Below, in pieces: positions 1-9,234 of a stretch of DNA of 64,000 bases (positions within the stretch are counted from its first letter, which is position 1; every line of letters starts with the position of its first letter). The position numbers and the translations under genes are program-made. The notes below the pieces were generated by a model. That model was not told the DNA's origin. It saw only the letters and a program-made list of their open reading frames with translations, and did not search any database. This DNA is from Acidimicrobiales bacterium (GTDB lineage: Bacteria > Actinomycetota > Acidimicrobiia > Acidimicrobiales > SZUA-35), in NCBI GenBank assembly GCA_020629155.1, contig JAHDDW010000002.1, positions 124,001 to 188,000 on the forward strand, in the 5' to 3' direction.

Positions 1-421
1 AATCACCCAAGAACGCTGCGACTGACTCGCCTGGCTTGCCAGCATCAGGAAATGCAGTTACTAGATCGGCGGCGGTTTGCACTGCTGGGCGGACGTCTAC
101 TCGCAGACCAGCTTCCTCCAAGGCAGATGCGCTTTGTCGACCCACAGCAGCTAACTTGTATTGCTGCAAAACATTTGCTCTCTGAAACCAAGCGGCGACA
201 ACCCGCGCCCCGTTAACCGAAGTAACCACTGCCCACTTACATGAACCGTCTGCAAGCGAGGCGAGAGCCTTTGTTAACTTCTCACTCGTTGAGAACTCTA
301 TCTTTATCAACGGCACGTTGACAGGTTCGGCACCAACATTGCGTAACTGTTCGCTAAGCCACTGCGCATCTGATTCGCTGCGGGTGACAACCACTCGGCA
401 ACCAGCCAACGCAAGCGTCAC
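1..421 (-). CDS. hemD: Uroporphyrinogen-III synthase, N-terminal part (cut by window edge)
   Basis: Only the first 140 codons are visible; the gene runs off the left edge. HemD closes hydroxymethylbilane to uroporphyrinogen III with inversion of ring D. The start is GTG at 421-419, overlapping the hemC stop by four bases (GTGA). The protein opens with VVVTRSESDAQWLSEQL followed by PLIKIEFS, and later WAVVTSVNGARVV and LAAVGRQSASAL, the alternating beta/alpha pattern of the first HemD domain. Position directly after hemC is the usual one. The frame is open throughout. HemD is a weakly conserved family, so the call rests on pattern plus context. Confidence 0.85.
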   Translation of the reverse strand, partial: MTLALAGCRVVVTRSESDAQWLSEQLRNVGAEPVNVPLIKIEFSTSEKLTKALASLADGSCKWAVVTSVNGARVVAAWFQRANVLQQYKLAAVGRQSASALEEAGLRVDVRPAVQTAADLVTAFPDAGKPGESVAAFLGD

Positions 422-1296
422 AAGGTGTACCCAAGTGCAGCTTGTTTCAAACTAGCCGCCAACTTACGGCCCGGATCAGCACGCCACGCACCGATCTGCT
501 CACCGCGATGCATCGCACCAGCAGCATCGCCGAGAAACCCTCGCACACGCAGATCATTACCGTGTCGGAAAGCGTGCGCCCCAGCAGGCATATCACAATC
601 ACCGCCGAGTTCAGCTAAGAATTTACGTTCGGTGCTTACCGCCAAACCTGTCGGGCGATGATCAACAGCAGCCAAAATGTCGAGAATTTGATAGTCGTCA
701 CTGCGGGCTTCAACTGCTAACGCACCCTGCCCAACTTGCGGAATGAACATTTCAGGGTCAAGCTCTTGCACCACAGGCAAGTCTTTCCCTAGACGTTTTA
801 ACGCAACAGTCGCCATCACGATAGCGTCAACTTCGTCCAGTTTCTTTAAACGAGTATCAATACCGCCGCGCAAACCAACGATCTTCAAATCAGGGCGCTG
901 CTCTAACAGCAAGATTTCACGCCGCCGAGAACCAGTCGCCACCGTTGCACCGTTAGGCAAATCTTTCATAGTGGAGCCGACGAGGCAGTCAGTGATTTCA
1001 CCTCGCACAGGGAATGCCCCTATCCGTAAACCGTCAGGTGTTTTCGCTTGCAGGTCTTTTGCTGAATGCACTGCAATGTCGGCTTGACCTGAAAGCACAA
1101 CGTTTTGTACGCCTTTGCTAAAAGCGCCTTTGCCGCCTAGTTCTTTAATAGGAAGCGTGAGATCTTGATCGGCTTTCGTTGAAACAGGCACGAGAAAAAC
1201 TTTTAAACTGCGATCGACAGCACTTATAAGGTCATAAATATTGTTTGCTTGCCATAACGCCAACGGCGATTTTCGTGTCGCTATCCTAATAATCAC
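418..1296 (-). CDS. hemC: Hydroxymethylbilane synthase (porphobilinogen deaminase)
   Basis: Cytoplasmic enzyme that joins four porphobilinogens into hydroxymethylbilane. The 292-residue length is slightly short for the family. Visible signatures are IATRKSPLALWQA at the N-terminus, LGGKGAFSKGVQ, DIAVHSAKDLQ, GLRGGIDTRL, and MFIPQVGQGALAVEAR. The dipyrromethane cofactor cysteine lies in ELGGDCDMPAGAHA; its spacing has one residue more than the common GGC form. The start is GTG at 1296, overlapping the hemA stop (GTGA), and the stop overlaps the hemD start, so hemA-hemC-hemD are translationally coupled. Confidence 0.96.
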   Translation of the reverse strand: MIIRIATRKSPLALWQANNIYDLISAVDRSLKVFLVPVSTKADQDLTLPIKELGGKGAFSKGVQNVVLSGQADIAVHSAKDLQAKTPDGLRIGAFPVRGEITDCLVGSTMKDLPNGATVATGSRRREILLLEQRPDLKIVGLRGGIDTRLKKLDEVDAIVMATVALKRLGKDLPVVQELDPEMFIPQVGQGALAVEARSDDYQILDILAAVDHRPTGLAVSTERKFLAELGGDCDMPAGAHAFRHGNDLRVRGFLGDAAGAMHRGEQIGAWRADPGRKLAASLKQAALGYTL

Positions 1297-2552
1297 GATT
1301 GATCAAAAAATTCTCTAGAAGCCTGAGCGAGTAGCTCGCCTTCAAGGGTACCAGCTGTATCTTTAAGCTTCACCGTCGGGCCGTGCAACAACTTCGCCAC
1401 AACGCTTTTTGTTAACGCCTCAATCGCTTTTTTGTCTTTGTCTCCTAGCTCGGCAAACATTTTTGCATAACGATCGACTTCTTTATTGCGCACATCATCA
1501 GCCCACCGATGCAGATCGCCAATTAAAGGAGAAACAGAACGTTTTTTATCATCGCGTAGATACCGTTGGACTTCTTGGGAAATTATTTCTTGCACCGCAG
1601 CTACTTCCTGACTGCGTGCAGTAGCGCTCGATTGTACTTGTTCTTGTAGCTGTGCAAGAGTCAAAACGCTCGCATTAGGCAATTCTGCTATTTCTTGTGA
1701 AACGTCACGAGGTACAGCGACATCAACAAAAAGCGTGCTCTTTCCACCGACGAGCGGTGCCACGTTTTCAGTTGAGAAAAGAACCGTCGGGGCAGATGTA
1801 GCCGAAATAATCACATCACTCGAAGAAACATGTTCTAGGTAGGAATCAAACTCTATAGAACGACCAGCGAGTTCAGCGGCAAGTTTGTCGGCACGCTTTT
1901 TTGTTCGATTCGCCACGGTGAGACGTAGAGGTAAAACCTTTGCCATAGTGCGCACGATCGACGAACCAAACTCACCTGCGCCGAGCAACAGAACGTTCAA
2001 AGGGTTTTCTTCACTATGAGTAGCAAAACTGGTCTTAGTGTTTTCGATGATGGCATAGGCAATCGACATTGTATGACGCCCGATAGCAGTTTCTGTGCGA
2101 GCTTTTTTGCCGCATTCAGCAGCACGCTGAAAAAGAAGATGCAAGTTTGGCCCTGTTGTAGCAGCTTTCTGCGCAGCTGCTAGCGAACGGTGCACCTGTC
2201 CCAGAATTTCGTGCTCGCCAAGCACAGCCGAATCGAGTCCACAGGCAACAGAAAATAAATGACGGACAGCTTCTGGACCATAGTGAACATAAAGATGCGA
2301 ACTCAACAAATCTTCGTTGAGCTGGCCATGTGCTGCTAAGCATTGCAGAATATGTTGGTAAGCATCGTGAAACTTCTCACCCTGGGCATAGACCTCGACC
2401 CTGTTGCAGGTAGACACAAGCACTACTTCTGAGACAACAGGCGAAGCATGGAAGGCCGCAAGTGCGTCGACACTCTCGTCGGCGGAAAATGTTATTTTTT
2501 CTAAGACTTCAAGCGGGGCTGTTTGGTGATTGATCCCGACATTGATAAGCAC
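1293..2552 (-). CDS. hemA: Glutamyl-tRNA reductase
   Basis: First committed enzyme of C5-pathway tetrapyrrole synthesis: NADPH-dependent reduction of glutamyl-tRNA to glutamate-1-semialdehyde. The 419-residue length is normal. The catalytic cysteine sits in STCNRVEVYA near residue 50; GLDSAVLGEHEILGQVHRS and the NADP-binding LLLGAGEFG are present, and the C-terminal dimerisation helices (PLIGDLHRWADDVR) are complete. ATG start. It overlaps hemC by four bases and begins six bases after the upstream membrane-protein gene. Confidence 0.96.
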   Translation of the reverse strand: MLINVGINHQTAPLEVLEKITFSADESVDALAAFHASPVVSEVVLVSTCNRVEVYAQGEKFHDAYQHILQCLAAHGQLNEDLLSSHLYVHYGPEAVRHLFSVACGLDSAVLGEHEILGQVHRSLAAAQKAATTGPNLHLLFQRAAECGKKARTETAIGRHTMSIAYAIIENTKTSFATHSEENPLNVLLLGAGEFGSSIVRTMAKVLPLRLTVANRTKKRADKLAAELAGRSIEFDSYLEHVSSSDVIISATSAPTVLFSTENVAPLVGGKSTLFVDVAVPRDVSQEIAELPNASVLTLAQLQEQVQSSATARSQEVAAVQEIISQEVQRYLRDDKKRSVSPLIGDLHRWADDVRNKEVDRYAKMFAELGDKDKKAIEALTKSVVAKLLHGPTVKLKDTAGTLEGELLAQASREFFDQS

Positions 2553-2558
2553 AACAAA

Positions 2559-2936
2559 TCACGCCTGCTTTGCTTCACGCGCTAGCCGAGCTGCTTTAAA
2601 CGACTGTATAGCCCAGAAAAGAAACACGCCGCACAACACGACTGACAGCAACTGTGACGCTCCTGCCCAAGAAGCAGGTGATGGCCGTCGTGCAAGAAAT
2701 GAACCAGCGCTTCCAAGAACGCCCAACAATGCAACCATTGCTGCGCCGTGCATAAAGTGATGACTCATCGCAGGTTTTTGATCGGCAGCGACGCCGAAAC
2801 CTGCCAGCAGCAGCCCTAGAAAGGCTGGAATTAAGGCGGTAGGGCTTTTCCATTCAATGATGGAAGGCACTGAACCAACCACTAGCAAAGCCACACCGAT
2901 CATTATTGCTTTTTTTGACACGATTCCTCTATTCAT
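2559..2936 (-). CDS. Small four-helix membrane protein of unknown function
   Basis: A 125-residue, strongly hydrophobic protein with about four membrane segments (near residues 8-27, 33-50, 57-80 and 90-112) joined by short loops, ending in a basic helix (SFKAARLAREAKQA). It lies six bases before hemA and is probably the first gene of the hem operon. I do not recognise the family. It could be an assembly or transport factor for heme synthesis by association, but nothing in the sequence shows that. Confidence 0.65.
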   Translation of the reverse strand: MNRGIVSKKAIMIGVALLVVGSVPSIIEWKSPTALIPAFLGLLLAGFGVAADQKPAMSHHFMHGAAMVALLGVLGSAGSFLARRPSPASWAGASQLLSVVLCGVFLFWAIQSFKAARLAREAKQA

Positions 2937-3170
2937 TTTGCACAGATCACACTCGCAAACAGCGGCGGACTATTGCGAGAGAACTAGTATGTGCACCTGG
3001 CAATAAATTGTAGCAAAAACTCCTTCTAGTCCGTCAGCTAACCACTATGTTTCTGCTGTTGCCTAGACCTACGCATGAGGTTTTCTTTCTGTGGTATTAG
3101 GTTAACGGCAGCAGTCGCCGTTGATCGCATCAACGCTTTTCTGACAGTCGAACACCAGACCCACAAGAAA

Positions 3171-3207
3171 CTGAATCTATTACCATCTTGGCAGAAACTA
3201 GATTCAG
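3171..3207. repeat. Short inverted repeat in the hemA-upstream gap
   Basis: CTGAATCTA (3171-3179) and its exact complement TAGATTCAG (3199-3207) flank a 19-base spacer. There is no T-run after either arm, so it is not a clear terminator. It is the only structure I see between 2937 and 3286, a stretch that otherwise holds no convincing gene. Confidence 0.4.
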
Positions 3208-3286
3208 CAGCTACCTGTTTCTTTATTTGCTTCCATCTTGGCTACAACACCCCCCTGTTTTGACCAAAAGTGTTATAGTTGTCGAC

Positions 3287-3932
3287 ATGGAACGATTCGC
3301 CGAAAAAGATCTAGAGAAGTAGTACAAGCAATCAACTAGAAAACCCCTTGTTATCAGAGGGGCCAGACAAGTTGGGAAATCAACGCTAGTCCATAACTTT
3401 GCAACCAAACACAAACATACTTTGCATGAAATAAATTTAAAAAAACACACATATGATCGATTGTGGGATGCTGTCAACCTTGTCAGGAATCACACAGCTA
3501 CGAGAACAAGACTATAAACGGTCTGACTTTCTTTCAAAAGGAAATCTAGCTGAACAGTTCATCCATCAACATCTTCTCTATAGTATGGGCAGCAACGTCA
3601 GGCCTGAAAGTTTCTACTGGCTTCGTGAAGGCAAACAAGGCAATGCAGAAGTCGACTTTCTTCTTCAGATAAACATGCAGATCATACCAATTGAGGTGAA
3701 AGCAGGTTCTGCTGGCTCATTAAAATCACTTGTGCAGTTTCTGCGAAGTAAGGGTTCTACAGTTGCATTGCGATTTGATATGAATCCACCCTCTTCGCAA
3801 ACTATACGCCACACAGTGGAGCAGGGATTTGAAAAAATGCAACTAGTAGCAACACTGCTTTCATTACCGCTTTATGCTGTTGAGGAAACTAGACGTCTGC
3901 TCGAAACCCAAATCCGCCTAGAAACTTCTTAA
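3287..3932 (+). pseudogene. Remnant of a DUF4143-type AAA ATPase
   Basis: The N-terminal part (from ATG 3287) carries MERFAEKDL, then an in-frame TAG at 3320-3322, then the Walker A region PLVIRGARQVGKSTLV. About 25 codons later the frame breaks. From 3453 another frame encodes the C-terminal part of the same family: DCGMLSTLSGI, GNLAEQFIHQHL, YWLREGKQGNAEVDFL and IPIEVKAGSAG, the PD-(D/E)XK-like DUF4143 end. Roughly the middle two hundred residues of a normal family member are missing. So the gene has a stop, a frame change and an internal deletion, and cannot make the ATPase. Its stop overlaps that of the convergent MOSC gene. Confidence 0.85.
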
Positions 3933-4906
3933 GCCCTAACCCAGTTTGTTTCTGGTGAAAGCACTGCTGTGGCTGCGTCGCCAACATTGATCGTTGCATA
4001 GTTGTCGCTGCCCTTATCTTGAGCCAACATTTCTTTCGGCGGCTCAACTATAAAGTTCTGTCCGAAGAAAACCTCTTTACCAACCCCATATCTGGCTGCA
4101 TCTTTATGCACGCCGCGACGGTTCTTTCCCAAGACTGATCGAACATCTCGCTTGCGGACGCCTGTTTTTTGATCCGTATCAGGAATAGGGCATCGACCAC
4201 ACGCTTTTACCCGACGCAGCGTTAGCGGCAAACCTTTATAAACAAGCTCAATTTTCTCTATATAGTCTTCGGCGAAAGCTTCAACGTCGCCAAGCACAAT
4301 ATTTGCACGGAAACGATCAGCAGGAACAGTTTCAGCACCTTTTTCGCTAAGCCACCGATTTAACTCGGCGACCGACGCAACGCTAGTAATAACAAGAGGG
4401 AACCCGTCGCTGAAACCTAGGTGTCCTAGCGATGGATCACCTTCGACAAACCTTGGCCGACTGTCACTTCTGGCAACAAGCCGAACAGGTCGGCCAAGCA
4501 GAAGTGAACCCCATGCGGCAGCTTCATCGCCTTGATCGACTCCAAACCCATTCCAACTCCAAACTGATACCGCTACAAGGTTATCTGCACGCTCTGCAAC
4601 ACGGTTATGTCGCAGTGAAGCTTCAGAAGCATTCGCATTCCGATGCGAGAACACAACTGTTTCAAGATCGTCGCTGTATGAAGCTGTCATCTGCGTCATA
4701 GACCGATCTTCGCGTTGCGTGAGAAATCTACCTGGAAGCGAAACTTGCCCTTTCTGATACGTTTCATTCGTATGGGCTTCACCTTCAACCCACATATATT
4801 CTCGATCGCCGAACAAGCCACAGCGATCGAAAGTAAGTGAGTTGACAGTTGCTGCTGGCACAGATTTACAGGGCGCGAGCCATAGCTCTGCGATAGTAAG
4901 GTTCAT
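3929..4906 (-). CDS. MOSC domain protein (molybdenum-cofactor-binding type)
   Basis: A 325-residue protein with an N-terminal MOSC beta-barrel (ELWLAPCKSVPAATVNSLTFDRCGL, about residues 5-110) and a C-terminal MOSC domain. The hallmarks DRFRANIVL and CGRCPIPDTDQKTG contain the cysteines expected near the Moco site, and GVGKEVFFGQNFIVE closes the domain. Family members such as YcbX and mARC reduce N-hydroxylated compounds using Mo cofactor. The substrate cannot be told here. A molybdopterin adenylyltransferase gene (mog) lies elsewhere in the window, in keeping with Moco use by this organism. Confidence 0.85.
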   Translation of the reverse strand: MNLTIAELWLAPCKSVPAATVNSLTFDRCGLFGDREYMWVEGEAHTNETYQKGQVSLPGRFLTQREDRSMTQMTASYSDDLETVVFSHRNANASEASLRHNRVAERADNLVAVSVWSWNGFGVDQGDEAAAWGSLLLGRPVRLVARSDSRPRFVEGDPSLGHLGFSDGFPLVITSVASVAELNRWLSEKGAETVPADRFRANIVLGDVEAFAEDYIEKIELVYKGLPLTLRRVKACGRCPIPDTDQKTGVRKRDVRSVLGKNRRGVHKDAARYGVGKEVFFGQNFIVEPPKEMLAQDKGSDNYATINVGDAATAVLSPETNWVRA

Positions 4907-5035
4907 GACCTCAATACTAAGCGAACGTGCTTTTGATCTCTACTGTACTGCAGTTGTTACAAGTTTCTGCCGAAAACCAATAGGCAACATATTTGAGGGG
5001 ATCGACACGATTTCGATTCTATACTAGGAGTTGCG

Positions 5036-5866
5036 ATGAACAGCCAAATGCAAAGCAGCCATTTAGTACCTTTATTTGATCGGGCAACTGGTCATCTTCG
5101 ATTACCAAATGATTTGATCGATGTTACACAACGCATGTCACATATCGAAAGCTTAGAATCAGAAGCGCTGCGGGCAAAAGACACGACTGAGCCGCCTTCT
5201 ACTGAAGAGCTCAAACGTTTAGGTGACGGCAAAGTGGCCACTGAAGGCATTCTTGATCCGCTGGCGTACCAAATTTTTAGCACCATAAAAAATGCAAGCC
5301 TAGTCGTTAAAGTCGAGATCGAAATCGATGTACGAACCTCTACAACTGACCTTTGGGCCACCACAACGCGCGGTGTTCGTGGACACAGTCTTGACAGCAT
5401 CACGACAGACTATCAACCAATCGCAACCGAACGCATTCCGCAGATCTTAGCCGATCTGATTGTGCTACGGCGACCTAAACAAATGGGCACGGCCCCTATT
5501 TCAATCAGTTCAGAAATTCTTTTAGAAGCACAACGCAAACGCCCTGTTGCCGAAGCAGCTCTTTCTATATTAACTAAAGGCGGCCTAAGCGATCGACAGG
5601 CTGACTTAATCTTGAAATTTCACGGCAAAAATGCTAGACGTTGGAAGATAAGCACCACATGGTCGACAGATGACTCTCAAGAGCAATCTGAGCTTTATGG
5701 GGTGGACGCAGGCAATGAAGGCCAGTGGTTAGCCGCTAAAACAGGCAGCGAAGACCGTCCTGGTCAGCTCACGTATACGCCTATCAGCACCACTGAGATA
5801 ACAAAAGGTATTAGAAAAATTATGCCTAGGAACTGGGTCAGCAGGCCTGTTGAGCTAGGAATATAA
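5036..5866 (+). CDS. Unknown protein, possibly EspG-like
   Basis: 276 residues, ATG start with an AGGAG box eight bases upstream. No signal peptide or membrane segment. Order of elements (a helix-rich start; LDPLAYQIFSTIKNASLVVKVEIEI; an A/T-rich strand with RGVRG; a middle part ending in LSILTKGGLSDRQAD; then RRWKISTTWS and LYGVDAGNEGQWLA before a short end) is reminiscent of EspG proteins, the chaperones of type VII (ESX) substrates. No other ESX gene is in the window, so this is a weak pattern match and the gene may equally be a lineage-specific hypothetical. Confidence 0.6.
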   Translation: MNSQMQSSHLVPLFDRATGHLRLPNDLIDVTQRMSHIESLESEALRAKDTTEPPSTEELKRLGDGKVATEGILDPLAYQIFSTIKNASLVVKVEIEIDVRTSTTDLWATTTRGVRGHSLDSITTDYQPIATERIPQILADLIVLRRPKQMGTAPISISSEILLEAQRKRPVAEAALSILTKGGLSDRQADLILKFHGKNARRWKISTTWSTDDSQEQSELYGVDAGNEGQWLAAKTGSEDRPGQLTYTPISTTEITKGIRKIMPRNWVSRPVELGI

Positions 5867-5957
5867 CCTATCCGACACCTTAGTGAGCCCTCACTCGCTT
5901 AAGTAATTTTAGGTCTTCGTCGATACACAACTCGTAGCTATCTGACGGGGAGTCGCT

Positions 5958-6770
5958 ATGCATACAAGTAGCATTTTTGGCTCACGCATAGCTCATGGCG
6001 TAGTTGCCTTAGTGATCGCCTTTTCCGCTATCGTATTCGCTACGAGCACACCAGCCCATGCTGGCACAACGCAAGACGAAGCTGATTTTGTCGAGTTGAT
6101 TAACAATTTGCGAGTTTCTAAAGGTTTAGCGCCGTTGCAAGTTGACGGCGAGCTTACTGCTGCTTCACGCAGCTGGGCACAAACCATGTCGACACAAGAC
6201 AAGCTCTATCACGCACCTGATATCAGCGCTGGAGTCACTTCGAACTGGAAAGCGTTAGGCGAAAACGTTGGCGTAAGCACTTCACATGACACCGCCAGTC
6301 TGTTTGAAGCGTTTGTGCAAAGCCCATTGCACTATAAAAACCTTATCGATCCTCGTTTTACGCATGTCGGCGTGGGCGTGGTGTATGCCCCTAGCGGCAA
6401 AATGTGGACAACGCATCGCTTTATGCAGCTAGGCCAGACAACGCAAACAACGTCGCCGCCAACAATCCAAGCCCCAGCGACAACTGCCGCGCCTGCAACC
6501 GCACCGCCGCAGACAGCAGCGCCCGTGACGCAACCCCCAGCCACAACAACGCCACAAACACAAGCGACTGCTGTACCAACAACACAAAAGCCAATAGCGA
6601 CACAGAAGCCGACAACGACTGCCGCTACCGTCAAAGAAACAGCAACTTCAACTGAGAAGCCAGAAGACACCAAAAAAGACCCTGAAGAGTCGAAGAATAT
6701 TATCTATTTCGAACCAAAGTATTCACAAACCGAGCTTCGAGCAAAAGTGCTCTTAGAAGCAGGCTCATAA
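5958..6770 (+). CDS. Secreted CAP (SCP-like) domain protein
   Basis: A signal peptide spans about residues 1-35 and ends near TPAHA. The CAP domain follows at residues 38-155: FVELINNLRVSKGLAPL, ASRSWAQTMS, YHAPDIS, LGENVGVS, SPLHYKNLIDPRFTHVGVG and the terminal TTHRFMQL. The histidines and glutamate of the CAP cavity are visible. The next 90 residues are a low-complexity Thr/Pro/Ala linker with several TTA/APAT-like units, then a charged end. Probably exported and cell-wall or surface associated. Such domains in bacteria have mostly unknown roles. The start has a GGGGAG box nearby. Confidence 0.88.
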   Translation: MHTSSIFGSRIAHGVVALVIAFSAIVFATSTPAHAGTTQDEADFVELINNLRVSKGLAPLQVDGELTAASRSWAQTMSTQDKLYHAPDISAGVTSNWKALGENVGVSTSHDTASLFEAFVQSPLHYKNLIDPRFTHVGVGVVYAPSGKMWTTHRFMQLGQTTQTTSPPTIQAPATTAAPATAPPQTAAPVTQPPATTTPQTQATAVPTTQKPIATQKPTTTAATVKETATSTEKPEDTKKDPEESKNIIYFEPKYSQTELRAKVLLEAGS

Positions 6771-6780
6771 CGAGTGGAGC

Positions 6781-8334
6781 CTAGTTCTTTTTGAATAAAG
6801 CAAACTGCCGCAAGCCACTCTCTGTAGCGTTCTGAACTATTTCTGCGTTGAGGACTCTTGCCATTTCATCGAACAAAGAATTTTCATAGTATTTAACTTC
6901 AAAGAGGTGAACCTTACGGCTGGAAAATCGTTTGTGAGATACATTCTTGCAATAAAGTTTCACTGACTTGCCATGTTGATGATCCTCAATTTCGGGGACA
7001 AGATTGGCAGTATCATACTCAGCTTCAATAGACCACAGGGGGTTACAGTAGAATTCTTGTGCTGCAACGCTCGATCTTAAGGAATCTTTATACCCAACGA
7101 CTCTCTCTAGCCTTCCTACATCTATCAGAAAGAAGTCACCTGGTGAAAGAACCCTATTAATTCTGTTAATAAGATTCCATTCGTTAACAATATTCCCAAA
7201 CGTATTACCTGAGATAGTAACAAGTTTTCGCGCACCTCTACTGCTTGCCTCCAATGAGTCATTGATGCGCACCAACTTGCTTGTAAAGTCTGCGACCACA
7301 CCAGAAATATCGACCTCGAAGAGCTGACCTTTCATATGAGATATCGCCGTTGCTAACATAAGCGGGCTAATATCAATTGGCCGATAGCAGATATCCTCAA
7401 CTTCGACCAGCAAAGAACTAATTATTTTGGTGTCTACCACACCATCGCCAGGCCCTAAACTTATAAAGTCCAACGAGGGGACATCTGAAAAGTTTTGAGC
7501 AATCTGAGGGGCAATACGTTCGATTTCGGCGACAGCAGCCGCTTGAGGCGCATGAGTTTTCACATCAGCTAGTGTGAGCCATAACTTTGTCCCAGCGTAG
7601 TTATCATAGAAATAGTATGAAGGGATTTTTTTGTCGTCGAGGATCGCTTCGATTATTTTGTCTTCACGGTTAACGAGTTTGTTGAGCTCTGTTGCGTTCC
7701 AAAAGAAATCTGCTGAAAACTCGCCGATTTCTTTCGGAATACCAGGCTGTTCAATAAAACCACTCTGCAAATTTTGCATATACTTACAGAACGTTCCGAC
7801 CGTTGGCAGCACCTTAGAGTCAAGAAATTGAAACGCGACCTCTCGTGACGAACCCCACAGCGAAACAGCTTTCTGCAAATCGTCATCGAGCAGCTCTTGC
7901 GGACTGCCCTCAATCAACTTTTTCAGCGCCGTCACCGACAACTCTTTATGCTCTTCTGGTTCGTATTCGAGAACAAGATTGTCAGTCATTTCCGCCATCA
8001 ACCAATAGTCCACTTCTATCCATGGCTGCAAACTTACAGCCCCTTTAGAAAATCTGAGAATAATTTTCCATGAAAGTTCACTTTTTTTAAACCCTAAACG
8101 TTCCTTGATCTCATCGATAGTGTCGATGCGATCTAAAAGTTTTGAAAGGCTTTTCTTCGTCGAACGCCAGCCCGTTGGCGAAACATCAACACCGCGTCGA
8201 GATAGAACAATGTGGCGGACAAGTTCTAACAAGTCGATAGAGCGGGAACGCAAATCGACAGGCTCGTCCAAACCAGGGAAAACAAAATAAGGTGTTGCCG
8301 GAGCTGTCAACAACCACACTTTCGATTCATCCAC
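6781..8334 (-). CDS. EgtD-like SAM methyltransferase with an unusual N-terminal half
   Basis: 517 residues. The C-terminal half (about 285-517) has the SAM-binding DFISLGPGDGVVDTKII, RPIDISPLMLATAI and VTISGNTFGNIVNEW, resembling the Methyltransf_33 fold of histidine N-alpha-methyltransferase EgtD. The first 280 residues match nothing I recognise and make the protein much longer than EgtD (about 320). No egtB or other ergothioneine gene is adjacent, so the substrate is open. ATG start; it converges on the CAP gene, leaving a ten-base gap. Confidence 0.65.
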   Translation of the reverse strand: MDESKVWLLTAPATPYFVFPGLDEPVDLRSRSIDLLELVRHIVLSRRGVDVSPTGWRSTKKSLSKLLDRIDTIDEIKERLGFKKSELSWKIILRFSKGAVSLQPWIEVDYWLMAEMTDNLVLEYEPEEHKELSVTALKKLIEGSPQELLDDDLQKAVSLWGSSREVAFQFLDSKVLPTVGTFCKYMQNLQSGFIEQPGIPKEIGEFSADFFWNATELNKLVNREDKIIEAILDDKKIPSYYFYDNYAGTKLWLTLADVKTHAPQAAAVAEIERIAPQIAQNFSDVPSLDFISLGPGDGVVDTKIISSLLVEVEDICYRPIDISPLMLATAISHMKGQLFEVDISGVVADFTSKLVRINDSLEASSRGARKLVTISGNTFGNIVNEWNLINRINRVLSPGDFFLIDVGRLERVVGYKDSLRSSVAAQEFYCNPLWSIEAEYDTANLVPEIEDHQHGKSVKLYCKNVSHKRFSSRKVHLFEVKYYENSLFDEMARVLNAEIVQNATESGLRQFALFKKN

Positions 8335-8413
8335 GGCACTATTGTAGCTATAGACAATTTCGCCTGCTTGAATCCGACGAAATAGCTATCAAAATGCAAC
8401 TTAAAACTGTTTG

Positions 8414-9217
8414 TTACCCTTTGCCATTATGTAGGAAACGCAGCGTTGCATCTTGGAAATCGCTTCCTTGATTCCAGATGTTTTGGAAAAGCTGACGCTG
8501 CATTTTTGCAAACGATTCGTTTATGATTTCAACACCGACTTCACCATCTTCAAGCCAATTTATGATAGAAACTGTATGCCCAGAAATAGCAACGTGATGT
8601 TTTATCTCACACAAGGCGGGCGAAATGGTTCGCAGTTTATAAAATTTTTCCCACCCTTTTAGCTTGGTATACACTTCATCATCTTGCTCGGTATCATTCT
8701 CTACTTCATAAAGCATGATCTGTTTTTTTATTTGCTCAGCACGTATCGTTTCGGCAAACTTTTTGCCTACTACCGCATTCCGGTTCAAATGACTAAAACA
8801 CAAAATCTTTCTATCTGGCGCAGCTAACTGATTCCAAAACATTTGCCGCAGGCCGTCTTTACCAACATAATTTTTGATCTCAAAACCTGCGCTAGCACCA
8901 AAACTATTCGCTTGAAGTTCACTGATTATCGAAGCGATATTTTCCTGTTTGGCTTGCGCTTGTTCTACCTCGGCTTGCACAAGGAGTGCAAGGTTTTCAG
9001 CTGGGGCTGCTTTGATTTTCTTTCCCCATCCAGCTTGACTATGTTCAATAAGTTTGCGTTGCCGAAGCTGTTCGATCACACGGTAAACCTTTGAACGATC
9101 TAAAGACAAAAAACGAGAAATAGCTAGCACTGTCTGTGGGCCTTGCTTTAACAAAAGCACATACACCAGCGCTTCGCTTGCCCTAAGTCCATATTCTTCA
9201 AGTTTCGACGCTTCCAT
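8414..9217 (-). CDS. TrmB-type transcriptional regulator
   Basis: With the ATG at 9217 the protein has 267 residues. An AGAGG box lies about nine bases upstream, and the start leaves the palindrome at 9235-9254 outside the gene; an upstream ATG at 9274 would put it inside. The winged helix covers residues 5-70 (EEYGLRASEALVYVLLLKQG, LSLDRSKVYRVIEQLRQRKLI), followed by a coiled linker (AEVEQAQAKQENIASIISEL) and a C-terminal effector-type domain beginning near FEIKNYVGKDGLRQMF. It is divergent from the dehydrogenase-like gene at 9325 and probably regulates that gene and itself. Confidence 0.82.
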   Translation of the reverse strand: MEASKLEEYGLRASEALVYVLLLKQGPQTVLAISRFLSLDRSKVYRVIEQLRQRKLIEHSQAGWGKKIKAAPAENLALLVQAEVEQAQAKQENIASIISELQANSFGASAGFEIKNYVGKDGLRQMFWNQLAAPDRKILCFSHLNRNAVVGKKFAETIRAEQIKKQIMLYEVENDTEQDDEVYTKLKGWEKFYKLRTISPALCEIKHHVAISGHTVSIINWLEDGEVGVEIINESFAKMQRQLFQNIWNQGSDFQDATLRFLHNGKG

Positions 9218-9234
9218 GCCCACGACCTCTATTT

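Noticed and set aside
2116-2343. Minus-strand ORF within hemA
   Set aside because: Out-of-frame shadow of the clear glutamyl-tRNA reductase coding sequence.
3075-3263. Plus-strand ORF of 62 codons upstream of the DUF4143 remnant
   Set aside because: No start signal, no protein-like pattern, and a hairpin lies in the middle; probably chance.
6332-6673. Long minus-strand and second-frame ORFs over the CAP protein linker
   Set aside because: They are shadows of the low-complexity Thr/Pro/Ala linker and have no start signals.
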